DNA from: Marinilabiliaceae bacterium JC040
GTDB lineage: Bacteria; Bacteroidota; Bacteroidia; Bacteroidales; Marinifilaceae
DNA: 64,000 nucleotides
Reading direction: 5' to 3'
NCBI GenBank assembly: GCA_022496785.1
Contig: SNAP01000006.1
Span: forward strand, 62,001 to 126,000
Below the pieces are notes generated by a model. That model was not told where the DNA came from. It saw only the letters and a program-made list of their open reading frames with translations, and ran no database searches. How positions within the stretch are numbered: the stretch's first letter is position 1; each line of letters begins with the position of its first letter. Positions 29,001-36,770 of this stretch are shown here, in pieces. The translations under genes were made by a program, and so were the position numbers.

Positions 29001-29759
29001 ATGAATATAAAGGTTAGCAATAAATATTTGAACTTATTGCCTTTTATTAAAACTATACCTGATATTTTTGATAAAGAGGGCAATACTATATATGAGGGAA
29101 GAAATACAATTAAGACTTTTGAGGTAGATGGTGAAATTCTTAATGTTAAATCTTTTAAGAAGCCTAATATTATTAATAAAATAGTTTATAAATATTTTAG
29201 AGATTCTAAGGCAAAGCATTCGTATGACTATGCATCTCGTCTATTTGATTTAGGGATATCAACTCCAGAGCCCATTGCTTATATAGAAGAAAAGGATATT
29301 CTTTTTTCAAAAAGTTATTATATATGTAAACACCGATCTTACGATTATACGATATGGGCCTTTATCGAAGAGGGAAAGAAATATAACGATTTATTTTTAC
29401 AGGATTTTTGTGAATTTATGTATGAGGTTCATAACCAAGGAGTATTTCATAACGATTTATCACCAGGAAATATTCTAATTAATGAAAATAATTTCGGTTT
29501 TAAATTTGATTTAGTTGATGTGAATAGGACAAGATTTTATTCTCTTGATATTAAATCTCGAAGTAGAAATTTCTCAAAATTATATGTATCAGAGCGGATG
29601 TTAATTGATATAGCAACGTCATATGCAAAAATTGCTAATTATAATATAGATGATTTTGTTTCAATGACATTGAAATTTTATCAGAATCATATGCAAAAAG
29701 TTAGAAGAAAGAAATTAAGAAAAAAGATATTTAGAAATTTATTTAAAAGGAATAGATAA
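29001..29759 (+). CDS. Kdo-kinase / LPS-kinase-like protein (InaA/WaaP superfamily)
   Basis: The 252-residue protein has a protein-kinase-like fold: an N-lobe Lys50 in L-N-V-K-S-F-K, the catalytic loop H-N-D-L-S-P-G-N at 150-157 and D173 in V-D-V-N-R as the metal-binding Asp. This resembles lipopolysaccharide kinases that phosphorylate Kdo or heptose. The C-terminus is very basic, as expected for membrane binding. It lies 3 bases after the CDP-glycerol-transferase-family gene and probably phosphorylates a sugar of lipid A-core or of the polymer linkage. Confidence 0.75.
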   Translation: MNIKVSNKYLNLLPFIKTIPDIFDKEGNTIYEGRNTIKTFEVDGEILNVKSFKKPNIINKIVYKYFRDSKAKHSYDYASRLFDLGISTPEPIAYIEEKDILFSKSYYICKHRSYDYTIWAFIEEGKKYNDLFLQDFCEFMYEVHNQGVFHNDLSPGNILINENNFGFKFDLVDVNRTRFYSLDIKSRSRNFSKLYVSERMLIDIATSYAKIANYNIDDFVSMTLKFYQNHMQKVRRKKLRKKIFRNLFKRNR

Positions 29760-29769
29760 AAACATAATC

Positions 29770-31143
29770 ATGAAAAATATAGGGGTACTGTTGGCTGGTG
29801 GAAAAGGAAATAGATTTGGAGGTGAGATTCCCAAACAATTAATTAAGGTTGCAGGAAAAACAATAATTGAACATACTATTGATGTATTCCAAAGATCAAA
29901 TATGATAGATGAAATAGCTATTGTTTCAAATCCAAATTATCTTTCTAATATTGAGGAGATAGTTGCAAAGAATCGATATTCAAAAGTCAAAAAAATCTTA
30001 AATGGAGGAAAAGAAAGAAGTGATTCGAGTCTTGCAGCAATTAATGCGTATAAGTATGAATCAAAAGAAGTAAATCTGATTTTTCATGATGCAGTAAGAC
30101 CTTTTATTGAAGATTCAATAATTGATAGAGTGATTAAATCTCTAGAAGAATATAATGCAGTTGATGTGGCAATACCAGCTACAGATACAATTATTGAAGT
30201 TGATTCTAATAATGTTATATCTAAAGTTCCAAATAGAGACATGTTAAGAAGAGGGCAAACTCCTCAGGCTTTTAAATTATCAACTATAGATAGAGCGTAT
30301 GAACTTGCAATGCAAGATCCTAATTTCAAGGCTACAGATGATTGCGGAGTAGTAATGAAATATTTACCAGAAGAAAGAATAATTGTTGTGGATGGTTCTG
30401 AAACCAATATAAAAATCACCTATGAATTAGATATGTTTTTGGCGGATAAATTATTCCAATTAAATCATATTGATTTTGCAAATACAGATATCAGTGATGA
30501 AATGAAAACTGTATTGAAAGATAAGGTAGTAGTGATTTTTGGAGGATCATATGGAATAGGAAAAGATATTAGTACTCTGTTAAAAGATTATGGTTCTAAA
30601 GTCTACAGCTTTTCTCGTTCTTTGACTAATACTAATATAAAAGATCCTAAAGCAGTTAGAGAGGCTTTAGAATTAGTTGAAAAAAGAGAGAATACCATCA
30701 ATTACGTTATAAATACTGCTGCAATTCTTAATAAAGAACCTCTAATGAATATAGATGATTCTATGATTGATGATATTCTTGATGTAAACTATAAGGGTAT
30801 GGTAAATGTTGCGAGAGAATCATTTAAATATTTAGAAAAATCAAATGGGCATTTACTTTTATATACTTCAAGTTCTTATACAAGAGGTAGACAATCTTAT
30901 GCACTATATTCGTCGACTAAAGCTGCTGTAGTGAATTTCACTCAAGCTATTTCTGAAGAGTGGAGACCTTTTGGTATAAAAGTAAATTGTATTAATCCTG
31001 AAAGAACAAAGACACCTATGAGAATAAAGAATTTTGGAATAGAACCAGAAGGTAGTTTATTAGATTCTTATGAGGTTGCAAAAGTTTCAATATTAACGAT
31101 ATTGAATGATTTTTCTGGTCAAGTAGTATATGTGAAAAGATAA
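29770..31143 (+). CDS. Bifunctional cytidylyltransferase / SDR reductase, Bcs1-like (CDP-ribitol synthesis)
   Basis: The 457-residue protein fuses two domains. Residues 1-235 are an IspD/TarI-type cytidylyltransferase (L-L-A-G-G-K-G-N-R-F-G, I-P-K-Q-L, H-D-A-V-R-P-F, Q-T-P-Q-A-F). Residues 250-457 are a short-chain dehydrogenase with G-G-S-Y-G-I-G (258-264) and the Y380-x3-K384 catalytic pair. The same fusion occurs in Haemophilus Bcs1, which reduces ribulose 5-phosphate to ribitol 5-phosphate and makes CDP-ribitol; TarJ and TarI do this as separate proteins in Gram-positives. A pure IspD role is unlikely because of the reductase and gene context. Flanked by a Kdo-kinase-like gene and licD. 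Confidence 0.85.
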   Translation: MKNIGVLLAGGKGNRFGGEIPKQLIKVAGKTIIEHTIDVFQRSNMIDEIAIVSNPNYLSNIEEIVAKNRYSKVKKILNGGKERSDSSLAAINAYKYESKEVNLIFHDAVRPFIEDSIIDRVIKSLEEYNAVDVAIPATDTIIEVDSNNVISKVPNRDMLRRGQTPQAFKLSTIDRAYELAMQDPNFKATDDCGVVMKYLPEERIIVVDGSETNIKITYELDMFLADKLFQLNHIDFANTDISDEMKTVLKDKVVVIFGGSYGIGKDISTLLKDYGSKVYSFSRSLTNTNIKDPKAVREALELVEKRENTINYVINTAAILNKEPLMNIDDSMIDDILDVNYKGMVNVARESFKYLEKSNGHLLLYTSSSYTRGRQSYALYSSTKAAVVNFTQAISEEWRPFGIKVNCINPERTKTPMRIKNFGIEPEGSLLDSYEVAKVSILTILNDFSGQVVYVKR

Positions 31144-31147
31144 TATA

Positions 31148-32014
31148 ATGAAAAAGATAGATTTTAGTCATATACCAGATAAAAGGTCAGAGGGAGATAC
31201 TAATATGGATAAGATCCACATAGTATTATTGAGAATATTAAAAGTCTTTCATACAATTTGTGAAGAAAATAATTTAACTTACTTTCTAGATTCAGGATCA
31301 CTTCTTGGTGCAATAAGGCATAAAGGTTTTATTCCTTGGGATGATGATTTAGATGTAGTAATGCCCAGAGAAGATTATGAAAAATTTAAGAAAATAGCAA
31401 TAGATTTATTACCTGAAGAATATTTCTTACAGTGTAAAGATACAGTTCCTAAATTTAAGAATAATATGGTTAGAATTGTTGATAGGAAAAGTACAGCAAT
31501 TGCAGAAGGAAAAGAAATAGAAGATTACAAATGGCATATGGGATTATTCTTTGATATCTTTCCTATGGATCAAACCAATAATCCTAAACGATATCGATTC
31601 TTAAAGAAATTTTTCTATTATAAATATAAAAATGAGGTAAAAAGATTTATAATTAGAACGATAAGACATATTTTTGTTTTCCTTATTAGAAAGAAGAATG
31701 TATTTAAAATATTTAAAAAAATATTATCTAGATCAAAAACGGATAATAAAGAATATCTAATATATGGTTTTGAGGTAAGTTATCTACCTTTTTATAATAA
31801 AAAGGATATATATCCGTTGAGAAAAATATTATTTGAAGATATTGAAGTTTATATTCCAAATAATTATGATTCAGTGCTAAAAAAGTGCTATGGAGATTAT
31901 ATGAAAATACCACCTTTAGAAAATCGAAATCATCATTTTAAGTTTGTAGATGTCAATAAAGTTTGTGAGTTTGAAATAAAAGACAAACAGGCTAGATATT
32001 CAAATATTAAATAA
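31148..32014 (+). CDS. LicD-family phosphotransferase
   Basis: The 288-residue protein has the LicD nucleotidyltransferase-fold core: D-S-G-S-L-L-G-A-I-R-H at 48-58 and P-W-D-D-D-L-D-V-V at 63-71, the metal-binding Asp cluster. LicD proteins attach phosphocholine from CDP-choline to surface glycans; the animal relatives FKTN and FKRP attach ribitol 5-phosphate from CDP-ribitol. With the CDP-ribitol synthase 4 bases upstream and no licA or licB in view, ribitol-phosphate transfer is at least as likely as phosphocholine transfer. Last gene of the plus-strand string. Confidence 0.82.
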   Translation: MKKIDFSHIPDKRSEGDTNMDKIHIVLLRILKVFHTICEENNLTYFLDSGSLLGAIRHKGFIPWDDDLDVVMPREDYEKFKKIAIDLLPEEYFLQCKDTVPKFKNNMVRIVDRKSTAIAEGKEIEDYKWHMGLFFDIFPMDQTNNPKRYRFLKKFFYYKYKNEVKRFIIRTIRHIFVFLIRKKNVFKIFKKILSRSKTDNKEYLIYGFEVSYLPFYNKKDIYPLRKILFEDIEVYIPNNYDSVLKKCYGDYMKIPPLENRNHHFKFVDVNKVCEFEIKDKQARYSNIK

Positions 32015-32017
32015 TTA

Positions 32018-32060
32018 AATTAAGAGTTTTATATGTAAATATAAAACTCTTAATTATTTT
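32018..32060. terminator. Strong two-way terminator between convergent polymer operons
   Basis: AATTAAGAGTTTTAT pairs perfectly with ATAAAACTCTTAATT (15 base pairs, eight-base loop), with A-rich and T-rich flanks. It ends the lysS-to-licD string from the left and the minus-strand polymer operon from the right. Confidence 0.85.
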
Positions 32061-32779
32061 TATTTTTTAATTATATTACTTGCTTCATTAAAATCTTCAA
32101 CAGTATCTAATTCCATCGAGAAATAATTACTTGTATCAATATAAGAAAAGAAATAACCTTTATCAATTAATCTTTCAAAAGCTAATTCATAGAAAACATT
32201 TATTAAGTTCTCTTTAACTATCATTTTATCTAATTCAAGTTTTAGATTCTTGATATAAGTTTTAGACATTCTTTCGATACCTATTGATTCACCAATTGCT
32301 TTAGAAATATCACAGACTTTACTTATTTCTGTAATCTTATTTTCATTATTAACAATTATTTTGATTTCTTCTTCTCCTAAAGTGTGGTTATTCAAAAGAA
32401 GTACATCTTCTTCTTTTGAATTTATAAGAATCTCAATTAGTTTAGGATCGTAGATAATATCGCTATCTAAAAGAATAACTTCATCTTCAATATTCTTTAA
32501 AGCTAGCCAAAGAGAATATATATTGTTGGTAGAATCGTAAGTTTCGTTCTTTATGAATGTAATGTTTAGATTGTTGAATTTGGATTTAATAAATTCTTCA
32601 ATCATATGATTTAAGTATCCTGTTACAATAGTAATATCCTTTATATTGTTAATAATCAAAGATTCTATTGTACGTTCTAAAATGGATTTATTATTAATTT
32701 CTAAAAGGCATTTAGGGCAATTATCAGTTAGAGGTCTTAATCTTGATGCTATACCAGCTGCTAAAATAATAGCTTTCAT
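32060..32779 (-). CDS. LicC-like sugar/alcohol-phosphate nucleotidyltransferase
   Basis: The 239-residue protein begins I-I-L-A-A-G-I-A-S-R-L-R-P-L-T with P-K-C-L-L, the nucleotide-binding loop of NTP-transferases, and has S-T-N-N-I-Y-S-L-W-L-A, a segment I associate with LicC/PntC-type cytidylyltransferases, then L-L-D-S-D-I. These enzymes activate phosphocholine, phosphonates or phosphoamino alcohols as CDP derivatives. Its start overlaps the stop of the PLP enzyme gene by one base, so the two probably act in sequence. It is similar in plan to the N-terminal half of the 34968-36764 fusion. Confidence 0.82.
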   Translation of the reverse strand: MKAIILAAGIASRLRPLTDNCPKCLLEINNKSILERTIESLIINNIKDITIVTGYLNHMIEEFIKSKFNNLNITFIKNETYDSTNNIYSLWLALKNIEDEVILLDSDIIYDPKLIEILINSKEEDVLLLNNHTLGEEEIKIIVNNENKITEISKVCDISKAIGESIGIERMSKTYIKNLKLELDKMIVKENLINVFYELAFERLIDKGYFFSYIDTSNYFSMELDTVEDFNEASNIIKK

Positions 32780-33801
32780 TATTTACTTATTTTTTTTATA
32801 GTATTGACTATTTCTTTCATATATTCTATAGGTCCTAGAGTTATTCTAAGATGAGAGTTAAGATGTTCTTCATTCATGAATTTAATCTTAATACCTAGAT
32901 TATTTAATTCTTTTTCTAGTGTATCTTTAATTTCTAGTGGATATTTTATAAATACAAAATTTGCTAAAGAATCATAAACTTTAAATCCTTTTAAATCAGA
33001 TAATTCATTCTTAAATAGATTTCTACCTTCAGACATCTCAGATGCAACTTTTTTATAATGAGATTTAGATTGTAACGCTGCCATTCCAACTTCTTCAGAA
33101 AATCGATTATAGCCTAGGTATTTTTTCCCATATTTTATAAAACTATTTAGGTTGTCACTAATAAATGCAAAACCTAATCTTAATCCAGGTAAACCATAGA
33201 ATTTAGAAAGAGTTCTTATTAATATAATATTAGGATATTTCTCAATTAAGATTTTAATATATGAATCGTCGTCATTAACATATGAAGAATATGCCTCGTC
33301 TATTAAAATAACAATATCTTTAGGTATAATAGATATAAATTGTTCTAATTCTTCTATAGATAAAGCATTTCCTGTTGGATTATTTGGAGTTGCTAGCATA
33401 ATTACTGCAGGATTTACTTCCTCTATTTGTTGACTTATTTTTTGATAATCATATTTGAAGCTATTTCCATCTTCATATACTTCATATTCATAAGTTATTC
33501 CATCGACCTCTTCTGCTATTGATTTATAGTACCACCATGAATATTTAGGTATTAAGATCTTTTTGTTGTTGTTCTTTTCTAAATAATAATGTACGGCTTG
33601 ATTTAGTATATCTTCTCCTCCATATCCAAGAAGTATATTTTTATTATTAATTCCAGTCTCTTCTGCAAGATAATCAACCATAGGACTAGAATCATAATCT
33701 CTAGTATAAAAACATAACTTCTTTATATCGAAATTTTTTGCAGCTTCAATAACTTCTTTTGAAGGTGCAAAATTATATTCATTTCTATCTAAGTAAATCA
33801 T
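32779..33801 (-). CDS. PLP-dependent aminotransferase/decarboxylase, HisC/CobD-like
   Basis: The 340-residue fold-type I PLP enzyme has L-G-Y-G-G-E-D near 58, T-P-N-N-P-T-G (138-144), I-D-E-A-Y and the Schiff-base Lys200 in R-T-L-S-K-F-Y-G-L-P-G-L-R. Relatives include histidinol-phosphate aminotransferase and threonine- or serine-phosphate decarboxylases. Coupling to a LicC-like gene suggests its product is a phospho-amino compound, for example ethanolamine phosphate or serinol phosphate, that is then CDP-activated. A role in histidine synthesis is unlikely because no his gene is nearby. Confidence 0.8.
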   Translation of the reverse strand: MIYLDRNEYNFAPSKEVIEAAKNFDIKKLCFYTRDYDSSPMVDYLAEETGINNKNILLGYGGEDILNQAVHYYLEKNNNKKILIPKYSWWYYKSIAEEVDGITYEYEVYEDGNSFKYDYQKISQQIEEVNPAVIMLATPNNPTGNALSIEELEQFISIIPKDIVILIDEAYSSYVNDDDSYIKILIEKYPNIILIRTLSKFYGLPGLRLGFAFISDNLNSFIKYGKKYLGYNRFSEEVGMAALQSKSHYKKVASEMSEGRNLFKNELSDLKGFKVYDSLANFVFIKYPLEIKDTLEKELNNLGIKIKFMNEEHLNSHLRITLGPIEYMKEIVNTIKKISK

Positions 33802-33857
33802 TTTATTTGAATGTTAAAAGTGCTTTGTATATATGAATTTATAAAAATACTAATATC

Positions 33858-34961
33858 TCAAAATATATTTACAATATCATTTATTTTTTTTGCTCCAAAG
33901 TTTTGAGGTAAAGAGTATTTTAAAGTAGAAGATAATAATTTATTTTCTTCTATTAACTTAATATCCATGAAATCTTCTGCCCAATTAAGAATCTTATCTA
34001 TATGTGGAGTTTCTGTTTCCGATAATAATCCTAAGCTTTTAATAATAAGTAGTCCGTAGGGTATGTCTTCTTGAAAATATCTATTATTTACATCAGCAAA
34101 GAATTTATTGTTTTTATGTATTAAAGGTGATCTAAGTTTCTTAAATGCAGGAATGGATTGAATTTTATTTGTTAATTCTTCAGCATTTGAAACTTCATAA
34201 TGTTCAGTTATAGCCTTTAATTTTATTTTTATAGGTATTTTAGAAATAATCCTATGTAACTCTTTATCACAATTTATTAGCAGCGAAGAGGATTCATTAG
34301 TCCATTCTTCATAAAATAAACTATCTTTTTCTAAACCAATGTTATGATTGTAATTTTCAAATAAATAATATAATCTAGAAGGATGTAATATTGGGTTAGA
34401 ATTTGAAATTGTAGCTTCTAAATAATTATCAAGAAAATTAATTTTTGTATTAAAGAATGATTCTAATAATACTTTAAAAGATTTTGTTTTATCATTTTCA
34501 CTAACAAAAATTTCCATAGAATTTTTTAAACCTGAGATATGGACTAATGAGCCATAATCTATGGTTCTACAAATAAAAGGCACTCTTTGAAATCCAAATG
34601 TATAATTAAGTTTTCCTAATATCTTATATGATTGCCAAAAGAATCCCCCAGAGCAAAGTATACTACCAATCCAAGTATTAGGATTATAGTAATCTTTTAT
34701 AGTGTTTAGTATATCTTCAATAGCAAAATTTGGTGCTGCTATAATAATAATATCTGCGTTTGGAATAACAGATTCTGCATTATTTGTAACAAAAATAGGT
34801 TTAGATGTAAATATGCTACTATCTGGAAGTTTACATTTCAATTTTTTCTCCCATTTATTAGGATTCCTAGTTAATACACTTATTTCTACATCTTTTTTAA
34901 TGGATAAATACGCAGCTAAAGCGTGAGCTAGATTTCCTCCACCACATATAGTAATATTCAT
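33858..34961 (-). CDS. Opine (octopine/nopaline-type) dehydrogenase family protein
   Basis: The 367-residue protein has an N-terminal NAD(P) motif C-G-G-G-N-L-A-H-A-L-A (6-16) and a C-terminal domain whose N-S-N-P-I-L-H-P-S segment places His193 at the position of the catalytic His of opine dehydrogenases. Such enzymes condense an amino acid with a 2-oxo acid reductively, giving an N-(carboxyalkyl) amino acid. Located between two nucleotidyltransferase/PLP modules, it may make an opine-type substituent for the polymer; substrates cannot be read from the sequence. It is 6 bases after the fusion gene. Confidence 0.78.
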   Translation of the reverse strand: MNITICGGGNLAHALAAYLSIKKDVEISVLTRNPNKWEKKLKCKLPDSSIFTSKPIFVTNNAESVIPNADIIIIAAPNFAIEDILNTIKDYYNPNTWIGSILCSGGFFWQSYKILGKLNYTFGFQRVPFICRTIDYGSLVHISGLKNSMEIFVSENDKTKSFKVLLESFFNTKINFLDNYLEATISNSNPILHPSRLYYLFENYNHNIGLEKDSLFYEEWTNESSSLLINCDKELHRIISKIPIKIKLKAITEHYEVSNAEELTNKIQSIPAFKKLRSPLIHKNNKFFADVNNRYFQEDIPYGLLIIKSLGLLSETETPHIDKILNWAEDFMDIKLIEENKLLSSTLKYSLPQNFGAKKINDIVNIF

Positions 34962-34967
34962 AATATT

Positions 34968-36764
34968 TTATTGTAATGATTTTAAACTATCAATTAGTAA
35001 TTGATTTTCTTCTCTATTTTTAACTGCTATTCTAATATATGGTTCATTATCAAAACCCAGTTTATTAGAACAATCTTTTATTAATATGTTTCTATCCAAT
35101 AAATATTGGCTTAAATAGTCAATATCAATATTATTTACTTTGCAAAGAAAATAGTTAGCTTTAGATTCAAGAACATCAAGAAAATTAATTTCAGACAAAT
35201 TCTTATATAATAATTCTCTTTCTTGTATTATAGTTTTACAAGCTTGTATATATGTATCTTTGTATTTATCAAAAATCTGTAAAAAGAATTCTGCATATGA
35301 ATTGATATTCCAGATTGATAATCTTTTTATAGTGTTGTTAATGATATCTTCGTTACTAGATACCATTACGCCAAGTCTAATACCAGGAATTCCATAGCTT
35401 TTACTAATACTTTTAATTATTATTAGATTAGGATATTTATTTATAATATCATTTTCTAGCAATGAAATGTTTTTATCTGTATATGCAAAATCAAGAAAAG
35501 ATTCGTCCAATATAAGAAATTTATTCTTTGTATGAAGAAAATCTAGAAGTTCAAGGACGTCTTCTTTTTCAATAAAATTTCCACTTGGATTATCAGGATT
35601 TATAAGTAATAAATTATCGTATTTATCAGATTGTTCTTTTAATAATGAAACATTATATCTGAAGTTATGATCTTTTGTAAATATTTTGACAATATTCTCT
35701 TTATTAATTCTATTAGGATATTCTTCAAAAGTGGGGTATACAACACCTAATTTTTTATTTCCAAGAAATGAAATCAATGCATTAATTATTTCAGCAGCTC
35801 CATTACCAACAACAATATTGTTTTCATTACAATTAAACATTCTTGCAGCAAGTATGTTCTGAGTCTTTAAACCAGAAGGATATTGTCTTAATAGAGTTGA
35901 AAAATTACATTTAAATTCATTTTCCATTTTTTCGCTAGGGAAATATGGATTTACTAAATAGCAAAAATCAATTAATTTAGGAAATCTCCAATATCCACCA
36001 TATCTGTTTTGATATTTTTCTGGGGAATAAGAGAAAATTGTTTCTGCATTATTTAAGTCTTGTTTATTATCAATTTCATACCATTTATCCCCATCAGTAA
36101 TTTTACAAACTTTAATATTGTTTTTGTCAAGATATGTGATTATTTTTAATACTTGTTCATAAAACTCATTGTGTCCGTGACTTTTACAATATGCTTCTAA
36201 GAATGGTATATACTTATTAGAAATAAAATCTTTTGTAAATTTATATATATTTATGGTCTTATAGTAATTTTCTATATTGTTGAAATTAAAGTCATCTTTA
36301 GAAATGAAGTTAACAATATTACATGATGAATCTATCTCAACAACAGTACCATCCATCCAGGATTCGTATTTGTCAACTAAGGCTGTGTTCTTATTATCAT
36401 CATTCCAAAGTTTATCAAATATGTTTTTTTCAAAAAGAATATCACTTTCAAGAAGAATAGTATCATCTTCTTGGAACATATCTTTTGTAAGAGATAAAGA
36501 ATATATATTATTAGTTGTATCGTATATTTTATTTTCGATATAGTGAATAGGTATATTGTTGTATGATTCTCCAAGATATTCTCTAAGTTTATCTCCTTTA
36601 TATCCTATTACTATAATTATTCTATCTAGTGGGTATTGACTTATAATATCAAGTGTGTGGTTAATAATAGGCTTTCCATTTACTTTAACCATACATTTAG
36701 TTTGGTTATCTGTTATGTCTTTTAATCTTTTGCCCATTCCAGCTGCTAATATGATCGCTTGCAT
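34968..36764 (-). CDS. Fusion of LicC-like nucleotidyltransferase and HisC/CobD-like PLP enzyme
   Basis: This 598-residue protein has an N-terminal NTP-transferase (about 1-245: L-A-A-G-M-G-K-R-L, T-K-C-M-V-K, T-T-N-N-I-Y-S-L at 83-90, E-S-D-I at 106-109) and a C-terminal fold-type I PLP enzyme (about 255-598: G-N-G-A-A-E-I, N-P-D-N-P-S-G, L-D-E-S-F and Schiff-base Lys455 in S-I-S-K-S-Y-G-I-P-G). The PLP half looks closer to CobD-type phosphate decarboxylases than to HisC. The fusion implies that one half makes the substrate that the other activates. Fusions of PntC with an aminoethylphosphonate transaminase are a known parallel, but no PEP mutase gene is visible here. Confidence 0.83.
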   Translation of the reverse strand: MQAIILAAGMGKRLKDITDNQTKCMVKVNGKPIINHTLDIISQYPLDRIIIVIGYKGDKLREYLGESYNNIPIHYIENKIYDTTNNIYSLSLTKDMFQEDDTILLESDILFEKNIFDKLWNDDNKNTALVDKYESWMDGTVVEIDSSCNIVNFISKDDFNFNNIENYYKTINIYKFTKDFISNKYIPFLEAYCKSHGHNEFYEQVLKIITYLDKNNIKVCKITDGDKWYEIDNKQDLNNAETIFSYSPEKYQNRYGGYWRFPKLIDFCYLVNPYFPSEKMENEFKCNFSTLLRQYPSGLKTQNILAARMFNCNENNIVVGNGAAEIINALISFLGNKKLGVVYPTFEEYPNRINKENIVKIFTKDHNFRYNVSLLKEQSDKYDNLLLINPDNPSGNFIEKEDVLELLDFLHTKNKFLILDESFLDFAYTDKNISLLENDIINKYPNLIIIKSISKSYGIPGIRLGVMVSSNEDIINNTIKRLSIWNINSYAEFFLQIFDKYKDTYIQACKTIIQERELLYKNLSEINFLDVLESKANYFLCKVNNIDIDYLSQYLLDRNILIKDCSNKLGFDNEPYIRIAVKNREENQLLIDSLKSLQ

Positions 36765-36770
36765 AGTGAA

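Noticed and set aside
29770-31143. Reading this gene as plain ispD because dxr is also in the window
   Set aside because: The C-terminal short-chain dehydrogenase domain and the polymer-gene context fit CDP-ribitol synthesis; dxr lies 17 kb away in another operon.
34968-36764. Two genes joined by a sequencing frameshift
   Set aside because: The frame is continuous through a normal linker near residue 250, both halves are complete, and fused enzymes of this type are known.
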